The notes under the pieces were generated by a model. That model saw only the letters and a list, made by a program, of their open reading frames with translations. It ran no database searches and was not told the origin of the DNA. Positions 58,631 through 64,000 of a DNA stretch of 64,000 bases are shown in pieces (position 1 is the first letter of the stretch; each line of letters starts with the position of its first letter). The translations under genes and the position numbers were made by a program. Source of the DNA: Mycolicibacterium sp. P9-64 (GTDB taxonomy: Bacteria > Actinomycetota > Actinomycetes > Mycobacteriales > Mycobacteriaceae); contig NZ_NPKO01000001.1 of NCBI RefSeq assembly GCF_008329605.1, positions 434,001 through 498,000 on the forward strand, read 5' to 3'.

Positions 58631-59797
58631 TCAGTTGGCGAGTGGATCGTGTTGTATGCGTTGGGCTTGCGCACCCTTGGCGATCAACGCGGCCTTGGTT
58701 GCCTCGACCATGGCCGGGCCGCCGCAGACCAGGATCTGGCGGTCGCCCCAGCTGCCGTACCTGGTCACCACGTCCGGCAAACGCCCCGTCTGGCGAACGT
58801 GCAGACCGCGGGGCGGCTCGGCGTCGGGATAGTCCGTGGCCCACGGTGGGTTGGTCGAGTACTCCGAGACCGGCGTAACCGATAGCCAAGGATTGGTTGA
58901 TGCGATCTGCCACAGCGTAGGTAGGTCGTAGAGATCGCAGGGGTACATACCGCCGAAGAACAGGTGAACTCGCGGGTTCTCCCCGAACCGGGTGAGATCC
59001 ATGATCAGCGTCCGAAGCGGCGCGAGGCCGGAACTGCCCGCGACCATCAGCACGTCGCCGCCCTCGCGGTCGACCTGCAGGGCGCCGTGGGGGTTGGACA
59101 CTCGCCACTGATCGCCCAGTTTGGTCTCGCCGATGATCGCGGTACTGACCATCCCGCCCCTGACCGATCGGACGTGAAACTCGATGGCTCCGTCGCGGTC
59201 GGCGGGGATCGACGGGGTGAGGTGGCGCCACCGTCGGGGCCACTGGGGAGTCTCGACGGAGACGTACTGGCCGGGGTGGTAGTACATCGGGCGATCCAGC
59301 TGAAGCCGGATTATCGATACGTCGCGGGTGGCGCGGATGTGGTCGACGACCGTCGCGTTGCGGTAGGGCGGGCCCTTCTCCGCATCGGCGGAACCACGCA
59401 TGACCCCGACCAGTAGTGCCACTGCGTCCTCGGCCGTCCCTGCCAGCCGGTCATCCCACCGGTCGATCAAATCGTCATGCAGGGTGCGTAGCAACGCGTC
59501 CTGCATGGTGTCGTAATGACGTTGGGTGACACCGTATTTGCGGTGATCGCGGCCCAACTGGGCGAGGAAGGCGACGGGCTCCTCGGCCCGCTGCTCGATG
59601 AGCTCACCGAACAGCCATGTCATCGCGTGTCCGAACGCGGCACGCTGATGCGTCATGTCGGGCGGGAAGAGGTCGCGGGCGGAGATGTCGGTGGCGAACC
59701 AGCGGGTGTAGAAGCGGTGGATCAGCTCGTCCGAGCCGCGGTCGGGGTCGACGGCGGCGCGCAGAATCGTCAGCGCGTCGCGATCGTCGAGTCCCAC
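58631..59797 (-). CDS. Type II flavohemoglobin-like globin-oxidoreductase (Rv0385-type)
   Basis: This 388-aa protein has an N-terminal globin domain (about 1-135; proximal His in LGRDHRKYGV, about residue 89). A ferredoxin-reductase-type FAD/NAD(P) module follows: YYHPGQYVSVETP and the FAD-binding variant RRWRHLTPSIP, then MVAGSSGLAPLRTLIMDL and the C-terminal NAD motif LVCGGPAMVEATKAAL. The C-terminal Phe of classical NO-detoxifying flavohemoglobins is absent; the end is LAN. It is close to M. tuberculosis Rv0385, a type II flavohemoglobin with altered heme pocket and membrane or lactate-linked chemistry. It is upstream of the epimerase-like gene. Confidence 0.88.
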   Translation of the reverse strand: MGLDDRDALTILRAAVDPDRGSDELIHRFYTRWFATDISARDLFPPDMTHQRAAFGHAMTWLFGELIEQRAEEPVAFLAQLGRDHRKYGVTQRHYDTMQDALLRTLHDDLIDRWDDRLAGTAEDAVALLVGVMRGSADAEKGPPYRNATVVDHIRATRDVSIIRLQLDRPMYYHPGQYVSVETPQWPRRWRHLTPSIPADRDGAIEFHVRSVRGGMVSTAIIGETKLGDQWRVSNPHGALQVDREGGDVLMVAGSSGLAPLRTLIMDLTRFGENPRVHLFFGGMYPCDLYDLPTLWQIASTNPWLSVTPVSEYSTNPPWATDYPDAEPPRGLHVRQTGRLPDVVTRYGSWGDRQILVCGGPAMVEATKAALIAKGAQAQRIQHDPLAN

Positions 59798-59812
59798 GCC
59801 GCCCGAGTGTAG

Positions 59813-60841
59813 TTACGCGGGCTTCCTCGAGCCCCGGCGGAACCCGGCGACCATGACGAGCACCGCACCGGCCACCGCCCAGCAGGTCAGCACCACGATG
59901 GCCGTCGTCGCCCCAGCGCCGGAGAAGTACGCCGTCGACCGCAGCAGAGTGCCGTTGGCACCCTGTGGCAACGACTGGCCGAGAATGCTCCAAGTCCGCG
60001 GCAGCATCTCGGGTGCACTGGCCAGCCCGGAGAGCGGATTGCCGAGCAACATCGCGACCGCGGCGCCGGCACCGAGCCCTGCCCTGCCGAGCAATGAGCC
60101 GAGGCCAAGCACCGTCAGGCCGGTGGCCAGGGCGCCGAGCGTCAAACCGGCCGTGACTTCCCAGAAGTTGGCCTCGATCGATCCGAACACGTACCGCAGT
60201 ACTGCGGCGATGGTCAGCGCGGCCACCCCAGCGAACACCACGGTGGCAGTGAATCCCAGCCAAACCCGCTGCGGGAACATCAGGACGAACACGATGGCAG
60301 GGAGCAGTCCGGCAAGGGTCAGCGGCAGCGCGGATGCCGCCAACCCGGCGCCGCGGGGATCATCGCGTGGCAGCGGGGCGAGGTCGACGGTCTGCAGCGG
60401 CGCCCCGGTCCGCATGGCGATGCCGTTGCCCATCTGCGTGAGCATCTGAGCCACCATCGGGCTGCTGCCCGACGCGACGAGCAGTGTGGGTTGGGGTGGC
60501 TGGCCTCTGCCGGGAGGCGGCTTGATGACGACGCCGCCGTAGGCCTCGCGATTGGCGATCGCGTCGCGAAGTGCGGTTTCGTCGCGGTAGGTCGTGACTG
60601 CGAAGCCGCCGGGTGCCTTCTGCTCGATCTCGCCGTAGATCAGGTTCGCCACCAACGATGGTCCGGCGACGCCGATCGGCAGGTCGTGCGGTGCCGAACG
60701 TGCTGCGGGCAGGCCGAACGCAATGAACAGAACGGCGAGGCCGAGCGTCATGGCGACGATGACCCCTACTGCGCGGATGGCGGCCGGAGGTTCGTGGCGG
60801 ACCTGCGCGTGGTGGGTGTGGGGGAGTGCGTCGGTCGTCAT
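59813..60841 (-). CDS. YhgE/Pip-like ABC-2-type membrane protein
   Basis: This 342-aa integral membrane protein has one N-terminal helix (about 25-50, VIVAMTLGLAVLFIAFGLPAA), an extracytoplasmic domain (about 55-165), then five to six helices (about 170-330) of the ABC-2 permease type, with GNPLSGLASAPEMLPRTWSILGQSLP. It resembles YhgE/Pip exporter-like proteins. There is no ATPase gene next to it. It is divergent from the TetR gene at 60938, with operator-like sequences between them, so it is probably repressed by that TetR. The ligand is unknown. Confidence 0.82.
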   Translation of the reverse strand: MTTDALPHTHHAQVRHEPPAAIRAVGVIVAMTLGLAVLFIAFGLPAARSAPHDLPIGVAGPSLVANLIYGEIEQKAPGGFAVTTYRDETALRDAIANREAYGGVVIKPPPGRGQPPQPTLLVASGSSPMVAQMLTQMGNGIAMRTGAPLQTVDLAPLPRDDPRGAGLAASALPLTLAGLLPAIVFVLMFPQRVWLGFTATVVFAGVAALTIAAVLRYVFGSIEANFWEVTAGLTLGALATGLTVLGLGSLLGRAGLGAGAAVAMLLGNPLSGLASAPEMLPRTWSILGQSLPQGANGTLLRSTAYFSGAGATTAIVVLTCWAVAGAVLVMVAGFRRGSRKPA

Positions 60842-60863
60842 CGAGAGCCCTTTTTCATCGACG

Positions 60864-60931
60864 GTTGAATTTTCTTCGGCGAGCGTAGCGCGGTCGTCCG
60901 ATTAATTCAACGGCAATTGAAATGCTAGCGT
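60864..60931. promoter_or_regulatory. Operator and promoter between YhgE-like gene and TetR
   Basis: TTCAACGGCAATTGAA (60906-60921; TTCAA-N6-TTGAA) is a 16-bp palindrome of TetR-operator size. A half-site GTTGAATT at 60864-60871 faces an AATTCAAC at 60904-60911. A -10-like TAGCGT at 60926-60931 lies 7 bp before the TetR ATG, so that transcript is probably leaderless and the operator overlaps its promoter. Confidence 0.55.
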
Positions 60932-60937
60932 GATGAC

Positions 60938-61567
60938 ATGGCCTCACCAGCGAAGACGACCAAGCGGCGGGGTCGGCGCCAGGGTGAACCGGTATCGCGG
61001 GAAGCGGTGCTTGCGTCGGCCAAGAAGCGATTCGCCGAGGACGGCTACGAGAAGACGACGCTGCGGGCCATCGCCGAGGACGCCCACGTCGACCCGTCGA
61101 TGGTGCTGTACCTGTTCGGTTCGAAGGCCGACCTGTTCCGCGCTGCGCTGCGGCTGATCATCGACCCCGACGTCCTGGTGGCGGCGATGAACGGGGACGA
61201 GGGTGACATCGGCCGCCGCCTGGTGGTGCAGTATCTGCAGATCTGGGAGTCGCCCGAGACCGCCAACACCATGGCTGCCATGTTGCAGTCGGCGACGTCC
61301 AACGGCGACGCCCAGGAGGCCTTCCGCAGTTTCATGCGGGAGTACGTGCTCACCGCGGTCTCCGGAGTAATCGGCGGTGGCGAACAGGCGCGACTGCGGG
61401 CCATGCTCGCGGCCACCAACCTGGTGGGCACCGCCCTACTGCGCTACATCATGAAGGTGCCGCCGCTGGCGACGTTGCCTACCGACGACGTGGTCCGCAT
61501 GGTCTCGCCGGCCGTGACGAGGTATCTGACCGCTGACGCCGACGAGCTGGGGCTACCCGACCTCTAG
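60938..61567 (+). CDS. TetR-family transcriptional regulator
   Basis: This 209-aa repressor has an N-terminal basic tail (MASPAKTTKRRGRRQGEPVSR) and a helix-turn-helix at about residues 20-70: AVLASAKKRFAEDGYEKTTLRAIAEDAHVDPSMVLYLFGSKADLF. The C-terminal ligand domain is helical. It is divergent from the YhgE-like membrane protein, the usual arrangement for a TetR and the exporter it represses. The effector is unknown. No ribosome-binding site precedes the ATG, consistent with leaderless translation. Confidence 0.9.
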   Translation: MASPAKTTKRRGRRQGEPVSREAVLASAKKRFAEDGYEKTTLRAIAEDAHVDPSMVLYLFGSKADLFRAALRLIIDPDVLVAAMNGDEGDIGRRLVVQYLQIWESPETANTMAAMLQSATSNGDAQEAFRSFMREYVLTAVSGVIGGGEQARLRAMLAATNLVGTALLRYIMKVPPLATLPTDDVVRMVSPAVTRYLTADADELGLPDL

Positions 61568-62220
61568 CCGCCGAGGCCGTGAATTCCCTTGTATAGCACC
61601 ATGAAACCGATCACGACCAGAATCGCTGCGATGAGCACCGCGTGCTGGCGCTCCATCCAGTCCTTCAGCCTGTGCAGCGGCTCGGCCAGTCGATCGCCCG
61701 AGACCGTGTACGCCAGAACTGGCAGCGCGACCGTCGAGCCGGCCACCGCGACGAAGTAGATGACCGCCAGCCACGCCTCGGGCCGCCGGACGCCCTCGCT
61801 GCCGATCGCCAAACCCGCTGCGGCGCAGATGAACAGCACCTTGGGGTTGACCAGCGCGAGCACCGCGGCGGTGACGCCGGCCTTGGCAGGCGCGATGGTG
61901 GTCAGATTGCTCATCCACTTCGGCGTGTGGGCCGCTCGCTTGCGGGTTAGCCACCGATAGACGCCAAGGGCGATGAGGGCGGCGCCGACGACGATCCGCA
62001 GCCAGGACGCCCAGCCGGGCGGCTTCTCCTTAAGCCCGCCAAGAAGATTGGACACCTCGACGAAGATCCCGGTCAGCGCGGTGAGGGTGAGTAGCCAGCC
62101 GGCCAGAAAGGCCAATCCCGTCGGCTTGGGCCGCGGTGCGTGCAGCACCAGGACCGCCGGGATGATCGACAGCGGCGACAGCGCGATCACGAGGGCGAGC
62201 GGGACGAGTTCGGTCAGCAT
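61564..62220 (-). CDS. GAP-family membrane protein (Sap/GPL-addressing type)
   Basis: This 218-aa protein has six transmembrane helices, beginning MLTELVPLALVIALSPLSIIPAVLVLHAPRP and ending VLIAAILVVIGFMVLYKG. It matches the GAP (glycopeptidolipid addressing protein) family of mycobacteria, whose members help place envelope lipids; the cargo of this one is unknown. Start uncertain: ATG 62220 fits the family N-terminus, and ATG 62247 is a longer option. Its stop overlaps the tetR stop by 4 nt (convergent, 61564-61567). Confidence 0.83.
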   Translation of the reverse strand: MLTELVPLALVIALSPLSIIPAVLVLHAPRPKPTGLAFLAGWLLTLTALTGIFVEVSNLLGGLKEKPPGWASWLRIVVGAALIALGVYRWLTRKRAAHTPKWMSNLTTIAPAKAGVTAAVLALVNPKVLFICAAAGLAIGSEGVRRPEAWLAVIYFVAVAGSTVALPVLAYTVSGDRLAEPLHRLKDWMERQHAVLIAAILVVIGFMVLYKGIHGLGG

Positions 62221-62332
62221 CGAACGCAAACCTAGCAAGCCCAGCATCGTTTCTCGCCAAACCCGCCGTGAAACTCAGATGGCCGTGCATCGTTCCATGC
62301 CTTACCGACGGAGGAGTACCGCAGGGCACCGC

Positions 62333-62374
62333 GCCGCAACCGCGCGCGTTATTGCCGCAACCGCGCGCGTTATT
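62333..62374. repeat. Perfect 21-bp tandem duplication
   Basis: The unit GCCGCAACCGCGCGCGTTATT occurs at 62333-62353 and exactly again at 62354-62374. It lies upstream of the multicopper oxidase gene. Each copy contains an alternating CGCGCG core. A recent duplication is likely because the copies are identical. Confidence 0.85.
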
Positions 62375-62377
62375 ATC

Positions 62378-62417
62378 GGAAACGCAAATTCCGCGGAGTT
62401 TGCTGTGTAGCGTTTCC
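62378..62417. promoter_or_regulatory. Nested inverted repeats upstream of the multicopper oxidase gene
   Basis: GGAAACGC (62378-62385) pairs with GCGTTTCC (62410-62417). Inside it lies the palindrome CAAA-T-TCCGCGGA-G-TTTG (62386-62403). This is 44 bp before the oxidase ATG. The layout suggests an operator or a structured leader. The regulator is unknown. Confidence 0.5.
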
Positions 62418-62460
62418 GCTGGCCCAGCGCTGGTGCTGGCCGTGGGTACGAGGGAACGTC

Positions 62461-64000
62461 ATGCCGCTGCGTTCGAGGAAATCGATTCTGGCCTTCCTGG
62501 TCACCGTGGTGATGGTCGGGATGCTGACCAGTTGCACGACGCACACCAAGGAGGCGACCGTTGCGCCGCCCGGCGTGAATGCCGGACCGGACGGTAAACC
62601 GGCGCCGTTCCGCGAGCCGGTGCGCCTCTCGAGCAAGGACGGCGTGCTCGAGGTGCGGCTGTCAGCGCACCAGGGCACCGTGAACCTGGACACCGTCAAG
62701 GAACCGGTCACCAACTTCCTGGTCTTCGGCTACGACCTGATCAAGGGAACGGCGTCGGACGGATCGACCAAGGGGGACAACGTCTACCCGGGACCGACCC
62801 TGCACGTCGACCCGGGCGAAAAGCTGATCGTGCACTACGACAACGACCTTCAGGGCCTCACCATCAAGGACTTCTACGACCCGGCAATGACACCGAAGGG
62901 CGGCGAGGTCCCCATCTACCCGCCGACGCTGACCGAGGCGCCGCTCAACCTGCACACCCACGGCCTGCACGTCAGCCCGTCGGGCAACGCCGACAACGTG
63001 CTGCTGTCCATCCCCGCCGGGATGGGCAACACCTACACCTACGACGTGCCGAACAACATGCCCAACGGGCTGTACTGGTATCACAGCCACCGCCACACGA
63101 TGACCACCCAGCAGACCTACCTCGGGCTGGCGGGGCTGCTCGAGATCGGCCGACCAGACGGCAACCTGCCACTCGTCACGCAGAACCAGATTCCGGTGCG
63201 CGACATGGCGATTCAGTACAATTTCGTATTCGACCGGAATGGCAAGGGGCACCAGCTGAACAACTACAGCTGGCCGCAGTTCGTCAGCACGCTCAAGCCG
63301 CCCGAGGGTTCCCAGCTGGCCGACGGCACGTACCAGCCGAGCCTCGCGCCGGTGAACATCGCCGACACCGCCGTCGGCGCCAAGTACGTCACGCCTTGGT
63401 GGGCAGGTCCGCTGTCGCCGAAGAACAACCGCGGCCAAACCCAGTTCATGCCGTCGAACCTGATCGCGTTCGACAGCCCGGACCAGAAGATCGCCGAGAA
63501 CCCGGCGCTGCCGGAGAACCAGCGCGACGTGCAGTACACCGTGAACGGTCAGTTCCAGCCGGAGCTCAAGCTCAAGCCGGGCCAGACGGAGATCTGGGCC
63601 TTGGCCAACATCAGTGACATTTCCTATATGACGCTCCGGTTGACCGAGACCGCGACGGGTAACCACCCGAAGTTCGCCATCGTCGGACAGGACGGCAACC
63701 CCTACACCCAGGTCGGACGGCCCGTCTACGGGGACGGCACCACACTCGCCATCCCGCCCGGCTCGCGCTACGCGATCGCGGTCACCATGCCCGCCCAGGG
63801 CGACCTGGTCCTGGAGTTCCCTCCGGACCCCAAGGCCACCGAGATCACCGATCCCGCTGTGCTGTATACGAACAACGGCACCAAGAACACGCCGGGGATG
63901 CTCGGCAACCTGAGCGTGGATCCCAAGTACATCAGCTACGCCGACGGCTTCTTCGTGTTCCCGACCCAGACGCTGATTCGCGCCACGCCGGATGCCAGCG
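62461..64000 (+). CDS. Multicopper oxidase lipoprotein (3' end cut by window)
   Basis: The gene starts at ATG 62461 after GAGGGA and runs off the window at 64000 (513 codons seen). The signal peptide MPLRSRKSILAFLVTVVMVGML ends at a lipobox LTSC with the acylated Cys at about residue 25. The cupredoxin domains show the first copper ligands NLHTHGLHVSP (type 2/3 His-X-His, about 170) and YWYHSHRHTMTTQQ (about 205). The remaining C-terminal ligands are beyond the window. It is likely an extracytoplasmic copper or phenol oxidase. It differs from the M. tuberculosis MmcO N-terminus. It is the last gene of the window. Confidence 0.88.
   Translation, partial: MPLRSRKSILAFLVTVVMVGMLTSCTTHTKEATVAPPGVNAGPDGKPAPFREPVRLSSKDGVLEVRLSAHQGTVNLDTVKEPVTNFLVFGYDLIKGTASDGSTKGDNVYPGPTLHVDPGEKLIVHYDNDLQGLTIKDFYDPAMTPKGGEVPIYPPTLTEAPLNLHTHGLHVSPSGNADNVLLSIPAGMGNTYTYDVPNNMPNGLYWYHSHRHTMTTQQTYLGLAGLLEIGRPDGNLPLVTQNQIPVRDMAIQYNFVFDRNGKGHQLNNYSWPQFVSTLKPPEGSQLADGTYQPSLAPVNIADTAVGAKYVTPWWAGPLSPKNNRGQTQFMPSNLIAFDSPDQKIAENPALPENQRDVQYTVNGQFQPELKLKPGQTEIWALANISDISYMTLRLTETATGNHPKFAIVGQDGNPYTQVGRPVYGDGTTLAIPPGSRYAIAVTMPAQGDLVLEFPPDPKATEITDPAVLYTNNGTKNTPGMLGNLSVDPKYISYADGFFVFPTQTLIRATPDAS

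Overview
The window is a stretch of mycobacterial chromosome, most likely from a fast-growing environmental species (Mycolicibacterium type). It is GC-rich with strong C/G third-position bias. Its gene order follows the M. tuberculosis Rv0321-Rv0353 region (dcd, udgA, aspC, etfD, iniR, Rv0340-like, iniB, iniA, iniC, lpqJ, dnaK-grpE-dnaJ-hspR), but several blocks are absent from that region of M. tuberculosis. Genus and gene identities are inferred from recognised protein families; no database was searched.

Layout. (1) 1-4503 is the right-hand part of an integrative element of visibly lower GC. It has a DUF3987-like ATPase, a prim-pol replication protein, an excisionase-like HTH protein, a divergent XRE repressor and a tyrosine integrase. 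The integrase ends 53 bp from the 3' end of a tRNA-Gly(CCC) at 4557-4627, the probable attachment site. (2) 4940-10191 holds dcd, an Amt ammonium transporter behind GlnR-like boxes, a membrane-anchored Pro-rich DUF7159-like protein and UDP-glucose dehydrogenase. (3) 10302-18617 is one giant gene (2771 aa) combining a SARP DNA-binding head, a class III nucleotide cyclase, an AAA/STAND ATPase, a TPR-like region and a tail of eleven SnoaL/NTF2-like domains (one half unit plus five 269/271-residue units). (4) 18642-22826 has a DUF1330 protein, a P450, a mycothiol-dependent DinB-like enzyme, a secreted DUF4189 protein and a YibE/F membrane protein. (5) 23061-27367 is etfD-aspC (ETF oxidoreductase for beta-oxidation electrons, and an alanine/aspartate aminotransferase). 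(6) 27848-33959 is a P450, a MoeY-like ThiF/nitroreductase fusion, a GAF-GGDEF-EAL c-di-GMP enzyme and a methyltransferase. The MoeY/c-di-GMP pair corresponds to Rv1355c-Rv1354c, which lies elsewhere in M. tuberculosis. (7) 33998-46364 is an expanded ini locus: iniR, an IniB-like protein, iniB, iniA, iniC, and two paralogous membrane-anchored Hsp70-like proteins with Thr-rich external tails, one on each side. (8) 46405-53217 is a mixed set of oxidoreductases, lipoproteins and small proteins. It carries a Fur/Zur-like box and a family of palindromic intergenic elements. (9) 53621-57706 is dnaK-grpE-dnaJ-hspR with two HAIR operators. (10) 57710-64000 has an aldose-epimerase-like protein, a type II flavohemoglobin, a YhgE-like membrane protein with a divergent TetR, a GAP-family membrane protein and a multicopper-oxidase lipoprotein cut by the window end.

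How the genes fit together. The ini block looks like one cell-envelope-stress module. The regulator iniR is translationally coupled to one Hsp70-like protein, and the dynamin-like pair iniA/iniC is followed by the other. A repeated TATCCCCTAA-type box lies upstream of both iniB-type genes. The strongest candidates for something undescribed are this Hsp70-bracketed ini module and the giant SARP-cyclase-NTF2 repeat protein.
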